The translations under genes and the position numbers were made by a program. Below, piece after piece: positions 49,276 through 64,000 of a DNA stretch of 64,000 nucleotides. How positions within the stretch are numbered: position 1 is the first letter of the stretch; each line of letters opens with the position of its first letter. The DNA lies in assembly GCF_021130785.1 (NCBI RefSeq), contig NC_060212.1:147771501-147835500 (forward strand), given 5' to 3'. Origin of the DNA: Homalodisca vitripennis. Taxonomy: Eukaryota; Arthropoda; Insecta; Hemiptera; Cicadellidae. The notes beneath the pieces were generated by a model. The model did no database searches, was not told where the DNA came from, and worked only from the letters and a program-made list of their open reading frames with translations.

Positions 49276-51664
49276 ATAACAATAAGTAAATGTGACCTAT
49301 TTTTATTTACTAAAGTACTGTTTGTAATGTATTTTTGGAGATGGTTTAAAGAAGTGACTATAATAAAGAGGAAAATTTTGATCAGAAAACGATGAAATGT
49401 TTCAAACGAAGATACATTGGTTATTTAAACATAAATTGTTTTCAAAATTTTAAACTACAGCAATGTGTTCATGTAGTTTGAATCGGAAGACTTGCATATT
49501 GTATATAGCATTGGATCCAAGAACTAAAAGAGAATCCGTAGTCTGATCTAATCAAAATTAGAACACATTACATAATGATTAACATTTCTATTTAGTTGAT
49601 AATTAAAATTTAAAATTAAAATAATTAATTAAAATTAAAAGCTATATAGGTCACTTTGTAAGCGGAAAAGCGAAAGTTGTCAATGGTGATGTTTTTATTA
49701 AAACGTTTGATGGTGGATGTGGTGGTCGAAAGGGACGAAGAGGGGAGGAATTTGTGATTCTCCTTCGCTGTTTATAACATCACCACCAGACTAACTGGTC
49801 TTTTATCTCGGAGTGTTTATTTATTAGTCAACACGTTTGAAAGAATATAAAAAAGAGAAATTGTATATTAGAAAGTGCTTTTTACAGACCTTAGATATTG
49901 TATTATCATGTCTGAAAATTCACATACTGTAATTTTAAAAGGCACCCATATTGGTAAATTATTGGTTTACATATGTCGTTGTTTTTGTTACTTATCACAG
50001 GTATAAAGTTTCTTAGTCTGTAATTTAGAAATGTAGGTGCTAATTTCCAGTAGTAGTATTACTTTAAGAATCGCTTTCATGGACCACTGATTAATTCGAT
50101 TTTCGATGGAAAACTCATAAAACATTTGACATCATAGATCACACTCCTATATTTTCATAAATTACTTTACTATTATTAACCAAAAGACAAATTTTAGACC
50201 TAGTAGTTTATTTTAAACTTATTACCTTTGGAAACTACTTATGGGGGTGAGACATTTGGGTTTACTCCTTATATTTCATATCAAAATGAAAAAGCAATAT
50301 CAGATAACCTTACAAACCGGAATCTTTACGTAGGAAAATTTTCTGTCATGAAAACCTAAAAGAGAGCGTATTCGAATGGTACAACTCTAGCAGACATAGA
50401 ATCAAACCTTGAAGGAACGTTAAGATGTTTAGAGACTAAGTATACATCTAGTAGGATATTTATGACTTAAAACAATCGTTGTACAAAGTTGGATTACTTC
50501 TGTTTTAATTTTTATTGTTTTACATTTGCTAACTTACACAATTAAAAAACAAATTAACGGTTCTTTATTATAAAATTTATATACTATATTATCATAATCT
50601 CTAACTTCACTTTAAAAAGTAATTAGAAATACTGTAAGTCCTTATTATATTACAAAACATCTTACTTACTATGTACTTACTTACTATAATGAGTGCGTCA
50701 TCATCTGCTTATCCGTAAATTATCTTTGCCAATGTTTTCACAGGAGGATGGACTATTAATTCGCGTGTAGTTTTGGATTTTGTAGATCAAACAATATATT
50801 AGTTAATTAATTACACAAAGGAAATTTCCTTTTCGAATGTCTGTACAACTACAGCAGACATAGAATAAAACCTTGAAGGAACGTGAAATAAATCTACATA
50901 AAACCCCAAATTTTTTATATATTTATTTTTTGCACATGCATGTTATGATTATTAATTAAAATATAAGGTATCTCAAATGTTCAACATTTTTCTTTAGTAT
51001 ATTTAAATTTAGGAAAATTTACTTCTAGAAAGGATATTTCTCTTATTTTAATCAGAGCTCTTAAATTGCTATATCCTGTTGCATATTTTCTCCAATAGCT
51101 GTTTTAAGGGATTACATAGTTAATTTTGGTAGGCAAGTAAAATAAATGTCTTATTAATGCTTGTTGTAATTAAAACAGTTTTGAAAGTGTAAAGTAATTG
51201 GAGAATTTTTCTTAATTCTCTATAAAGGTAAAATTTTATATTGGAAATACGCTTTATTTATTCTAGTAGACTTCTTTCGAAGAAAGTCTATATTATTTAA
51301 TTTTATATAAAAATTCCAACTTATATGACTTTGTAAAATACTTGCAGGCTCAATCTTATAGTCTAAAATTAAACTTGCAACAAATAGCCAATATCTGTTG
51401 AAAAATGTCTTATCTTCTAATAATCGTACTCTCATTATTTACAATTTCAACCAGTCTTTGTCATAATAATCGTTTAATTATTATTCATTTATATATAAAA
51501 CTTTTAAGGGATTTGACTTTATTTGCTCTCAGTTATTTATAATATTAAAAAATGAATATGAAAAGAAGTTGTATTTTTGAAATAATTTGCATATTAGTTG
51601 AAACAAAATTATTAGGCTAATAATGTATCAATAAAATTCTCGGAAACTTTTATTCACAAGAATC

Positions 51665-51884
51665 AACTTGGGAATTTTTACTAAAACAAAACCAATCACT
51701 TCTTACCAGGAATCTTTTGCCTGAACGAAGTATTTTAGCTTTTCAAATTCTGCCCTTTACAGTGCTCTGGGGAAGTAATGAAACAAAGTTGAAAGCGAGC
51801 TCTTTGTTAAAGGCTCTCATTTTAAATCTTCCACCAAGAGTACTTTTATATTTATAAGCCCTTTTGAACTAAATAAGCTCTGAG
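51665..51884 (-). other. Best-conserved island of the large repeat, copy C
   Basis: It is the same island as 30037-30255, with about one difference in 210 bp, the same acceptor-like sequence and the same TGA stop (51743-51745 on the plus strand). The B to C mismatch rate on either side is several times higher. Confidence 0.55.
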
Positions 51885-54800
51885 CTGTTAAAAGAAACAA
51901 TAATCAACGTACTTTTAGAAAAATTCAACCAATACATTTCATTTTCAAAACTGGAAAGGCTGTTATTAAGTAACCGGTTCTTTATTTGTTCAACCTTGAT
52001 TTATTTCAATATTTACCAGCTTCACGTGTATTTTAAATTATTTTCCTACAGTGTTATGAAAGTTTCATTGATAAACCATTTTTAAATATTATTCTGGGAT
52101 AATCGATGATAGCTTAACTACATTCTAACATGTTTTGAATCAATAGTTAACTTATTCAATCTCTAAGTTCATGAATTACCACCACAGTTTCTCTGCAATT
52201 TATTGAGGATGTGTCACTTAAATTAATAAGAATAGTCTTCCAAAGTTTTTGAGTGAAATGTTATTTTTTAGCTTCATGAGCTATTGTACTAATCAGTACG
52301 TGAACCTAATATTTTCCTTCTTATTGGTAAATAGGGAAAAGTAGAATTATACCTAACATTGACTTTGATGAAGGAGTAAGTCAGTCACCTTATGTGAATA
52401 TGAACTGAGTATCAGGATCTAAACTGGATTTAATAAATGATAATAATGTATACTATTGTTATATTTATGAATGTATTGTTACTTAATATTATCGTTTTTA
52501 GTTTGACAGTTTTAGGGACTCAAGCAGTTTCAAATAAATGATAAGAATCCTTGTGGCACAGATCTAGAAGTCTGTAGCAAAACATTTTATTCTGGTAAAT
52601 ATTTCCAGTGACATAAAGGTACATCATATACAGGTTTATTTGGAATTCGGGTGTGTAATTCCTGTAAATATGTTACCTGCTTTTGAAAGATAATAATATC
52701 GGGCTAAAGTCTTAAAGTAGGAGTCTGTAAACATTCCTTAATATGCATATTTAAGATATATGACATAGTTTAGAACTAAGCATATCTCTATAATGCAATC
52801 TATAATTTTCCTATGCCCCAAGTTTAGTAGCAAGAAGTAAATAACCTATTTTCTACAATTATGTATAATAATTTAATAAATAATGCATAAGCTAGATACA
52901 TAATTACGATTAAGAGTTTTTAAAAGGTTTGTAGTTAATTTATACATCAGAAAGTATCAGTACAAAATATTTAAGCAGTTTACATTTAGCAGTATTTTGT
53001 TTTATTACAAATTATTCTATTATATAACATAAACACTAGAAAGAAGTTTAAGAGGTTTTAAAGAAGTATAAATCCATGATGTATTAAAATTATTAAATCA
53101 TTCCTTAAACATTATCAAATCACCAATCTGCCTAAAATATTATTATATGTTACTTTTGAGTGTATTAATGTTTTTCGATATTTATTCATTCTTGAATTTT
53201 ATCGTTAACATAATGGTTACCCATTAGACTCATATAATCATTGTCACTAATACTCAGCTATATCACATGAAGTGACATACACCATCGTCTAACTCAATTT
53301 TGGTTATGTAAAAATAAATAACAATCCTACCTTTCATATTTATGAAACAGCAGTATGGGTTGATAAATTTCTTAAAACGTTGAAAGCTTAAAATAATTGC
53401 TTAAAATTAAAAGTAATAAATGATATTATATTGACATTATCAAACTTTCAGAAATGTTGTGCTTGTGTTAAAAGACATTTTAAAAATTTTTTAATAAACG
53501 TTTTAATAAAAAAGTTGCGTAACCCAACAAATTTATAACCAGGATAAATCATAATCACTGAATTGGAGAACTTTAATCCACAGACGCAGCTGCAGACATG
53601 TTATAATAACTATGTTACATCATAATTTTATAACTTTCCTGTTTCAAAGTAGACAACCGGAAAAGTTTCTTTCCACACCAGCGGATATTCAGAAACATAG
53701 CGCGTGCTTTCTTTTAATAAAATTTCCTCTTTGTTAGCTATTAAATATTTTGTTAAATTGTTATCATTAGGTTTTCATGATATAGGGCTATATATTAAAA
53801 TTAATATGTATAAAGTAATCCATCAGTGGTAGTTCACAACATATTTGAAAATTATTCAGTAATTTTAAGGACGTAAGGTAACTTCATCAATCTTTATATA
53901 ATATACTTTTAAAATGTTATTTAACTCTAAGAAAAAATTACTTATAAAACCTTGTTAAACACTATCCAATACTATTCTAACTAATTTTCTCTAAAATCGT
54001 GTTAAAAAAACAATGTTTTGATGTTCAAAGATAGTGCTTTACAATTCCATGGTGTATATCATCTTAAAATGTGAACCACAATAGCCTCAGCATATACATG
54101 CTTTTTGAAAATGTAACTAATAATTTTCTACAAATAAAATATTTAGCAATAATGTAACGGGCATAATTATGCAAATGTATTAAAGTATAAAATGAATGAT
54201 GAATGTTGTATATTGTTCTTGTTTTGTATGAAATAGTAAGAACTATGATTTATTACTTGCTCCTAATAATTTACGACGCTTCGATCAGCTTTTTATGAGA
54301 ACTGTCTTTGTTACTGTTACTACTTACAGTAGAGTAATTAAATTTGCAAAAACATTCTACCAAATACTTGGTATTTGTCGCACAATAATATTATTATACA
54401 TTGTATAACACTTTGACGTATTCTATTCTTTTCATTAAAAAATGACAATTATTATGGAGAAGTCTTCTTTGGTAATAAACAAAACGTTAGAAGTGGCTAA
54501 TCACTAATATAAATCACTAATGTAACTCGTATTAACGTTATACAATTCCTAAAGAATTTTGGTCCCGAAAATTGTTTATGTAGGCATGAAAAATCTTCAT
54601 TTGTGTTTTACGTTTATTCATTTCATGACGCGGGTACTGAATAGATACATTGAAAATGAAATATTGAGAATTTTTTACTTTTAGGTGCCATAAAAACGAC
54701 TCTGATTTCATATTATAGCAATGACTTTTACCCCACGCGATAAATCTACGACTGCCGTATTTTATATAGAACCTGTTATTGGATAGCGAATCTGTTACAC

Positions 54801-57406
54801 AGAAACATGAATGAACGTTTCCTCAATCGATCTGATATGCATGATTTAAATACATTACATATCATCTAAATAAATAATCTAAATTATAATTTAGGGCTGA
54901 TCGAAGATCAATGTATTTGGATTTTTTTAAGAAACAAAAAGGGGAATATATGCATTTGAAACCATACGCTATTGCTCGATCCTTCGCAATTAATTATCGT
55001 TATGTTTTTCCTTTTCAAGCATGTTGTTTTGTTTTAAAAATTCAAAATTATTTGATATATGCACTGTTAATTGATGTATGATATTTCCACGAATATCTGT
55101 AATGCTCCATTTAAGAAATCTCTCTAATATTACAGAGAGGTGACTTTTTAGTAAAAGGAAACCCAAGTACCAAGTACAAATTTATGTAGATCATGGCCTT
55201 TTTATGATAAAAAAAAGTATAGAAAGGATTGTTGTGAAGTAATAAAAATATAACTTACTTTACTAATCCTTGCTTTGCATGTTCTTTCCGTTTCTTATCT
55301 TTAATTAGATTTCTAGTTAAACATCAATAACGAGTTTGAAGAGAAAATAAATTTTCTATATATATATATCTCCCCTCTGATTGACGATTGTGTTTTACCA
55401 ACGAAACCAACGAATATATATAAAAGAAAACATTGACGATACACAGGTTTTCTTACGGATTTGTCAGTTGTTCAGTGAATTTTGTGTTGCGCAGAGACGA
55501 ATGTTTGCGATTTTAAAGGGCTCAAACTGTCTTCGAAGTAAATAGGAATGCATTTCTTAGTCAGGTTTTTCCTGAACAGCTCACATCAGTTACGATAAGA
55601 ATAATATAGAGAATAAAAAGGTTTATACATGTAACCAGTTGAAAGAGTTAATCATAAATGTTATAAGTTTCATACTCTTAAACGTTATAATTACTTATTC
55701 AATTTTGATTGAAATGCTAAACCTTAAAAATTATTGCTCTGATAAAAAGTGGAGAATTTTGTACAGTAGGTATTATATAGGTATATAATTTTAAGTTCGG
55801 GTAATTTTAAATTATTAGGTAACATTTACTGTAAATTAATAATAAGATGCTGTAAAATAAAAATTGTTTTATCAAGCTATGTAAGGATTTGTTCCAATAC
55901 TTCCATGTACAAAATCAAAATTACAACTTAAATAATTCACGTTATTAATTTAAAAAACGAACACTTAGTAAAATTTTCTCCTATTTGAAATTTTTAAAGA
56001 ATTTTGATCAGTAAGAAAATGTACTGGCACCAAAATTGGTCATACTGTTCTCCAAATAAATGGAAACCGCTGACTCGATTCCAGTCACAAAATTCAGCGC
56101 TTTCACTGCTTTCACTAATCCTTAATAAAATAGATACTCTTAGTCAGACATTAATAAGTGCAACAAGAACAATAAAAAGTCTGTGCCAAAGAATGAAAAC
56201 GGAAACAATTTCGCCTAAATTTCATTCACTTATGTGCCAGGATTATCGGAAGAAATTAGAAAAGTATGCAGAAAATAAAGTATTAGAACCGCATTTAGGA
56301 AAAAACACTATAAAAATAAACAAAAAATGGCACATAGGACTCAAAGAGCAGTGTTAGAGTATAAGATTTTATTTTAACACGTATTGCCAAGCGAGACAAG
56401 ATTACGACTAAATTTAAGAGTAAAAGAACATAACTGAGAACACTAAAAAGGACTACTGGAAAAATCTAAATTTTCTAAAATTGCTGGTCTGAAAACCCAA
56501 CATAATACACCGTGAAGTTAATTTCTTATTGAGACTTTGTACATAAAATTAGTGTACCAACCGTTGAAAAGTTAAGATTGAGGTTAGGCCACTTTGAATA
56601 CCAATACTAGTAAACCTAAAAATATTTAGATAATTAGAAAAAGTTCTACCAAAAAACTTCGTACGACACCTTAATGATAAGGGATTGGACCAAAATATAT
56701 AGTCAGAAGCAACATTCTTTACTCTTCTCTCTACAGAAAATTGCATTGCTGTCCCATTGATGCAGATGACACACCGCACAAAGAATAGCTTAAAATTAAT
56801 TTTCTTGTTAGTATTCCACTTTTTCCGATGTTGGTAAGACGTCTGATAGTGAGCTTAACTTCACATGCTTGTGATTTATGCTTGCTACTTTCATCCTATG
56901 CAGTGATAACGCCTGATCTGGACTCCCAAACAACTCGCGTATGATTTATTTATTTTAAACAAGATTGCACTTATGTCTTAAGTTTGTTAATCTCCTGAGT
57001 AAGAGATCAGGTTGAAGATCTCAAAACCTAGTAATTTACATTTTGTAAAATATAACGATAGAAAATGTCCGAGATCCTATTATCCCTTAAACCTTCGATT
57101 TTCTTTAAGAAACCTTAAACATAAACACTGTATTAACAAGTTCTGTAGGGTTTAATCCGGACATTACCATGTGTAACATCTGAAATTGAACTTTTTATTA
57201 ATGGAATTACTTTTGTCACTCACAATCATTTAATGACAACAGAGATTTTTTTGGAATTAATGGTGAAAGCAATCAATTCCATTACCATTAACGTAAATGC
57301 ATGCCAAACAATATATCTTATAAAGTTATTATCAATAATAATATGATTTTTACAATTTTTATCTAAATATGCTGTTTTAATATTGATATTGCTTTTATGT
57401 ATAAAG

Positions 57407-57993
57407 GGGTAGGGTACGATAAGCGGACCCGGTTTTTTTAGATCGAAATTGGCAAACGATATTACATAATCATAAATATTCATATAATCAATCGATACTG
57501 ATTAATTATTTTGAATTATTGACTTAAATAGTCTATATCGACAGCTGTAAACACTTTAAAATAATACACGTAGGGTAATATTTCAATTTTACATAATTAA
57601 TTTTAATTATATAAAATGCCAGTCAATTTTAGAAAAACTACACGAAATTGCTTTGAAAGATGATAAGATATAAATAAAATATATTGCTTTTGTGGCTTCA
57701 ACATGGCTTCGTACCGAACCCCCCATTATGTGAAATTCGTGAGAAGGAAACAACTGTAACTGTGAGAAGAGCGAATATGGTCGTCTTCAGTTTTCCTAAT
57801 TTTTGTTATAATAACTTGTTTGATCACTGTAAATATTAAATTCATATTTTAATTTAAAAAATATTATGATTGTTATTGAGGACTATAGATACTTTTATAT
57901 CGATTGATAGTCTAATATTTGAGATGCGAATATTATGTATCGATGACTACATTCTTCGATAAAAAACCCGGGTCCGCTTATCGTACTCTACCC
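57407..57993. mobile_element. MITE in copy C, same insertion as in copy B
   Basis: It has the same terminal repeats (GGGTAGGGTACGATAAGCGG) and almost the same interior as 35895-36483, at 587 bp. The left flank now reads GTATAAAG (57399-57406) and the right flank ATATAAAG (57994-58001), one change from identity. The shared position shows that insertion preceded the B/C split. Confidence 0.93.
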
Positions 57994-60204
57994 ATATAAA
58001 GTACCCAGATTTTAGTTTTAAAATATTTTTCTTGTCTTTAAAGTCCAAAGTAAAGTAAAAGAATATTCTTTCTTTCCCATTGTAATTAAATTTTTGAATA
58101 ATCCATGCTTACTACAGATTTTACCGTCAGGGCATTATTTTATATTTTAAACAATGTTTATACATAAATTTGTATAGATAAAAAAACACGTAATACATTA
58201 TCATTCAAAATTGTATACATGAATAAACTTTTGTGCTTTAACTTATCCGTAACAATTTATTAGTAGAACGCAATGGAACATTTAGTCAAATCAATTTTGT
58301 TACAGTTGTATGTTTTTATAAAAGGACATTAAAAGTAAAATGAAGTCCACATAAAACTATTTCGAATAAAAGACTCCATGAATTTTGTTTGCAAGGATAT
58401 TCAATATAATATTAACATACAATGCATTAAGCTAATTAAAATTACTACATTTGTAGTTATGGATATTGTTTTAAACTATTATAATTGGATTACCTTCAAT
58501 ATGTTATAGCCTGATGTTTAATATCAGAGGTTAAATCATCAGCGTCAAAGAATTTGATATTCATTGCTTAAAATAAGTCCTTAATATAAAATATGCCTCT
58601 TTTCAGCGAAAGCAACTAAATTAATTATTTGAAAGGGTCTTAATACTCATCAATTAGTTCCAAATTCTTTTAAAATTAAACTGAGTAGCCCGATATTTAT
58701 CGGTTCGAATTAATATCCGTTCCATTAAGAGATTGATTGGCTTATAGTTGAGGGAAATATGGTTTGTATGAATATAGTTTTCTGCTTGAAAACTTACAGT
58801 ATACTTTATATAATAAGATAAGCCAATAAAATGGCATAATTTAAGTAGATAATACATGTTCAGTAACACAAAGACCATTGATAGGTCATTATTTCAAACA
58901 TAAATCTAATAATTAATATTGTGATTTCAGCTACTTCAGTTGGGAATGATAAGGCAACTAATGTAAGAAACAAAACATTTTGTCTGATCGGCTATAATGT
59001 TTAGATTTCCATTGCACTTTGTAAGCTTGGTGTATTTTATTTATGTTAAAGGAACTCCTGGTTCCTTAAAATCCACAAGAATGTATTGACACTACTAACC
59101 TAGCAACACAGCCAAAATAAAAAATATCTTGGTTTAAACACATTGATTTTCGTTTTGTCGCTTCTTGATCACATTTATTGTTGGACTATTAGTTTATTAC
59201 ATTCATAAACAAGAGTGGATTCATGAAAAAAAAATTTGCCTAAGAGTTGACAATTTCACTACAGTATATGCAGGGTTAAAATAAGCCGATTTTATAAATC
59301 ACACTCAATCTAGTATATCTTCCAAGCATGACCGCTACAGATTTGTGTTCTGTACAGGGTGATTCAAAAAGAGCGCCGGTTTTGAAAAGACCGGTAAAAA
59401 AGGTAAGAATTTACGGATATGCTTTTGTATAGAGATCTACTAAATTAGTAATACGCATTTGTCACAACCTATTTTGTTACATTGGGTCAGTCTGGCGATT
59501 AGTACTTTGATTTATTAGTGATATAGAGTAGTATCAGAAAGTTCTTCTGTGAAATTTGTCTGATGTTTGATATAAGGTGTTAATTCACCAAAGTCCAAGA
59601 GTACGTAGTAATTTTTGTAATGAGGTCTTGAAACAAAAAAACGTTACCTCACAACAAAAGGAACTAAATTAAAATTACTTAGAAGTGTCTTCATACTCTT
59701 TAACTCAACAATTTTATCTCCGAATCACTGGAAATATAATTTGATTAAGACCCCTTGTAACGTCTTACATTACGTTTTGAGTTAACAGTACATTTTTTCA
59801 TAATAGTTTTGTATAGTTTCATTAAAGAAACCACTAAGAAATTCAATAATTTTCAAATTCAAAGGAGCTATTTAAAAACTATTAGGTTTTATCTTAAACA
59901 TCAATATGAAAATATTTGAACAAAACTACGAATTCAATCAGTTTTTACCTCACTAAACTTGTAAAAAATTTAGAATAATATTGTTTTACAAGTTACTCAA
60001 ACATAATAGAAAGCTAGTACATTTACTCCTCGACAAACGATTTTAATTTGATTTATTTAAAAAACGTACAATACACGATATTTGTAGCACAACATATAGA
60101 CTGTAAAACAACTCCGGGACATTCAATATGTCGTATATTATACATTTATTTTCTCCAATAAGCTATGTAAAATATTATACCTTGTTTGCATTATTTGTTA
60201 TCAG

Positions 60205-61190
60205 AAAGCTGGAGTGCTGGGGTGTCATCCTTGCTCCTGTGGACGAGATATGTAATCTGTCTGCTTACGTTACATTGTTCCATAAAAATACTGAAGTTTT
60301 ACCGAAAATAGTGTAGGACGTCGACATTAGCATGAGAGTACTGGAAATGCAGAACAGCGCCTTGTAACAATATACTGACAGTGTTGTACACTGCTGGTAG
60401 ATCTTCCTTGTTTTTAGGGACGAAATATGTGTTTTGTCTGCTTACGTTACATTGTTCTATGAAAATACTCAATTTTTACCGAAACTAGTGTAGGACGTCG
60501 ACATTAGCATAAGAGTACTGGAAATGCAGAACAGCGCCTTGTAACAATAGACTGACATTGTTGTACACTGCTGGTAGATCTTCCTTGTTTTTAGGGACGA
60601 AATATGTGTTTTGTCTGCTTACGTTACATTGTTCTATGAAAATACTCAAGTTTTACTGAAACTAGTGTAGGACGTCGACATTAGCATGAGAGTACTGGAA
60701 ATGCAGAACAGCGCCTTGTAACAATAGACTGACATTGTTGTACACTGCTGGTAGATCTTCCTTGTTTTTAGGGACGAAATATGTGTTTTGTCTGCTTACG
60801 TTACATTGTTCTATGAAAATACTCAAGTTTTACCGAAACTAGTGTAGGACGTCGACATTAGAATGAGAGTACTGGAAATGCAGAACAGCGCCTTGTAACA
60901 ATATACTGACAGTGTTGTACACTGCTGGTAGATCTTCCTTGTTTTTAGGGACGAAATATGTGTTTTGTCTGCCTATGTTACATTGTTCTATGAAAATACT
61001 CAAGTTTTACCGAAACTAGTGTAGGACGTCGACATTAGCATGAGAGTACTGGAAATGCAGAACAGCGGCTTGTAACAATAGACTGACATTGTTGTACAAT
61101 GCTGGTGGATCTTCCTTGTTTTTAGGGACGAGATATGTGTTTTGTCTGCTTATTTTACAGTGTTGTATGCAAATACTCAGGATCTAGCGA
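60205..61190. repeat. 177-bp satellite array of copy C, about six units
   Basis: Core starts are at 60316, 60493, 60670, 60847 and 61024, spaced exactly 177 bp apart, with partial units at both ends. Only the leading partial unit has the TGTCATCCTTG linker; all later ones share ATCTTCCTTGTTTTTAGGG. The units resemble one another more than they resemble B units, which points to local homogenisation. Confidence 0.96.
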
Positions 61191-64000
61191 GACGCTGTGT
61201 AAAGGACCACTGCAATACAATTAAGGACGAGATATATGCTTACTCTCTTGGTTTTAGGTTGTTAATTAAAAAATATTATAATTTTATATAGTTTATAAAT
61301 CATCCAATCGCTATATATCAATAAAAAAGCCAGTATCTAATCTTTCAAGAAATTCTCATTAATAATTACTCTTATTATGGTTGTAGCAAATATCTGTCAT
61401 TACACCCACTTACAAAAATCTTATATTAAGTTTTGATTTTCTACCCACTTTGTACAAATATCATATAACTCATAGTATTTAAAATGTAGTACACTAAACA
61501 CTGTTTGGTTGTGTTATTCTGTTAGTATTTTATAACTGGCAATCGTTATTTAGAATCTACTCTTCCCATAGGTTATACGGGACGCATTATGTACTGTTAA
61601 AAAATAATAATTTTAAATCGTTCGCACAGTTTACGTAAATCCTATCTAAAGCCCTATTGCTTAGGGCATCTGGAGATTAGTAAAAGTTATTAAAACTACG
61701 TATAAACCATTACTGTATCAACTAATTAGTACTAGGAGTACATAATTCCAATGGCATGTAAAAAGTGAATGCTTAAATGTTTGAATGGGAGTATTTTTGG
61801 CAAAATAGTTTCTTTAATAATATAATGTTAATGCATTATAGGGAATGTGCAAATAGGGAATGTTTTTTTAACGTTTTAATTTATTTAACACGAGCAATAA
61901 TGAACTACTTTATTCTTTTGTCAGTTAAACTTTTGTTTTATTTGTCAGTCACTTCTTCCTCACGTTCGCCAAATGAAAATGCTTTATACAACTGAGGGAG
62001 GTCTATAAACTAATACTATATATTTATAATATTTTTAACAGAATTTTATCAGAATAAAGTCACTGAAAATTTGTCAGAGTTACATTAGTAATTTCAAAAC
62101 AAATTGTCACCTAGCCTCTTTAATAGAAAGAAAAGTCCCTGGTCACCTGCTTTTCTCAGTTTAATGAATTCCTTAACATTGCTTACTAAATAAACCCAAT
62201 TCACTATGGACATGAAGAACTATATGTTCCACAGTTTAAATAATAGTAAATAATACATTTTGCAACTACAAATATAGTTTTCGTGAATATTAAAAAAAGC
62301 CATTTGCGTGAATAAAACGTGTAGAATGAAGTTAAGATCTCCGTTTGCTTTGAGCTCAATAACAGAGTGTCACGGCGATATTGCCTCTCGTGTCTAATAT
62401 TGGGTTTTGATATTGCGTGACATTTCACTGACAGCTAACTGTGCAAGTGAAAAATATAACCATTGCGAAAACACAGTGACAATTTTGTAGTAGGTATACA
62501 AATCATAGGTAAAAATATAATAATTTTGCACAATAATTCTTTTAATCTGTTTCTCCTCACATAAAAATAAGAAAAGTTTTGTCAGTTCCTTTATAAATTA
62601 ATTTGCAATAATGAAAGTGTATACTTGTTTTAATGTAAACTTTATAATTTCTAATTAGTTTGCAATATTACAGCATCGTTTTAGTTTTAGACAAAATCGT
62701 TCAATCACAAATTACATGAGTTTAACTATACAAGGGAGGAGATCACTGTTGTATTCTTTTAATCTTGTAAGTAGGCTTTACCTTCACTTCTTATACTTAT
62801 TTGATAATGTAAGTATCCTTTGTGTGTTATATACATAATATAATGTTTTTATTTTAACGCATTAAGGTGCTTACAAAATATCTATTTTATAGAATATTTA
62901 ATGTTAAGTTTGCCACAAATTTGGACATAGAGTTAATTAATATATGTAAATATAATTAGTTTACTATTAGAAAAATTTTTGAATTTAGTCCTCCAGCATA
63001 CTCAAAACTGTCTATTTAAGAAATGTTACTTAAAACTTCATTAACAATACGTTTAAACTAATTTGCAGAGTTACAGTATGCGATAATATCATACCTCAAT
63101 GTCTTGTATTGGTCTAGATTTTAACACACGTTGTGTGATCCTCTGATCTTGTATAGTTTGTTCATGATTTAGAGGTGTGACATTAAAATTTAAGGAATAC
63201 TTGCTTATAACTGAGCCATGAAGCACACCATTCTATGGGTGGTTTACTAGACTAAAGAGCTTCTAATTACCTAATTAATATGCCATTCTCTGCAGAATTA
63301 GAATAAAGAGCAAATTCAATTGCTCACTATTAGCCAAATCATATGGAGTCTAACGAACTCAATTGTACCTACAATGAAAATGATTCTTGGTAAATTTCAA
63401 ATTTATAGGACGTTTATTTTGAAAGTTTTGTGTGCACAGGCACACAATTTTCCGTCCTTGAAAACATTTGCAGATTCTCAAATGATAGTCCTCACAAACG
63501 TATAACTTAGTGAATAAGACCAGATTTTCGCCTTTTGAAAATGACATATTTTGATTTTAATTATATTAAAATTTTTAGGCATTAAAATAAGATAATGTTG
63601 TTATATTGACCAAGCACAATTGTATGTATTCAATTCTATAGATTATTAGGATTGCTTTTTTCAAACTTATGGATATGCTAAGTATTAAAAAAATTTCGTT
63701 GAACATTTATTGTCCAATATTAAACAACATATGTGAAATGAATTAGTCTTGTGACAAGTACACGTATTTGAATTTAGTAATGGCCTTGTTTATGTCTACA
63801 GAAACAATGATCTAGGATATAATCCGTGTCGAGATCGGACCACACCACATATGTTTATGCACTTTACCACGTTAAATCTGGCCAGGAAAGGGAATGCTGT
63901 TAATGTTTAAATTTGGTACTGTGAATATATTTCGGTTTATAATTGATTATAAAGAATAATAATAATGAGACGAAAGCTATACATCTAAAAAAATTTGCGA

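Larger units (their letters stand above)
49440..64000 (+). repeat. Copy C of the large repeat unit (runs off the window)
   Basis: It is a direct repeat of copy B, offset by about 24.3 kb at the left, 21.6 kb after the TTAA insertion of B and 20.5 kb after the satellite. It keeps the pre-insertion site of the B TTAA element near 51.42 kb, the MITE and a shorter satellite. A private insertion of about 45 bp lies at 54.69-54.74 kb. Open frames shared with B (for example 56004-56357 plus and 56549-56779 minus) overlap on both strands or carry indels and have no recognised domain. Confidence 0.95.

Noticed and set aside
56004..56357. 117-codon plus-strand frame in copy C as a gene
   Set aside because: The B counterpart (34592-34807) is shorter and shifted by indels. 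The similarity only reflects the recent B/C duplication, and no known domain is seen.

Overview
This window looks like AT-rich, gene-poor nuclear DNA from an insect or a close arthropod relative. The evidence is a + strand 28S rRNA (D1-region) fragment of insect type, a tRNA-derived SINE with pol III A and B boxes, decayed non-LTR retrotransposons, TTAA-flanked piggyBac-like elements and AT-rich microsatellites. I see no intact protein-coding gene. The longest open frames (112-125 aa) are about what chance predicts for this composition, or they run through a satellite array, so none is called as a gene.

The dominant structure is one very large repeat unit present three times. Copy B (about 25115 to at least 43535) and copy C (about 49440 to the window end) lie in the same orientation and match collinearly, roughly 90-97% by eye, including non-coding DNA. 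Copy A (1 to about 13562) is an older, inverted relative. It matches B and C only in patches (about 75-95%), but in the same order. All three carry a 177-bp satellite unit at the equivalent place: one unit in A (window start), about ten in B (38.7-40.6 kb) and about six in C (60.2-61.2 kb). The most conserved patch, around 11.0-11.2 kb in A, 30.0-30.3 kb in B and 51.7-51.9 kb in C, is far better preserved than its surroundings and starts at a good splice-acceptor sequence. A weaker inverted pair (19.64-20.65 kb and 48.33-49.28 kb) may be an outer extension of the A and C copies.

Later mobile elements decorate this framework. Copy A carries a SINE (13.15-13.36 kb) and a dead LINE (5.6-6.8 kb). 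Copy B carries a 2.46-kb TTAA element (27353-29811) that itself contains a second TTAA element (28614-29637). Empty sites for both insertions survive within the window, at 51.42 kb for the outer element and 24.29 kb for the inner one, so the order of events can be read directly. A 0.59-kb terminal-inverted-repeat MITE with an 8-bp target duplication sits at the same place in B (35895-36483) and C (57407-57993), so it predates their split.

The stretch between A and B (13.6-25.1 kb) holds the 28S fragment, a LINE 3' end on the minus strand, a 32-bp perfect palindrome, a coiled-coil-like coding remnant and a truncated inverted copy of the TTAA element. The stretch between B and C (43.5-48.3 kb) shows nothing I can name; it may belong to B, because the matching part of C would lie beyond the window end.
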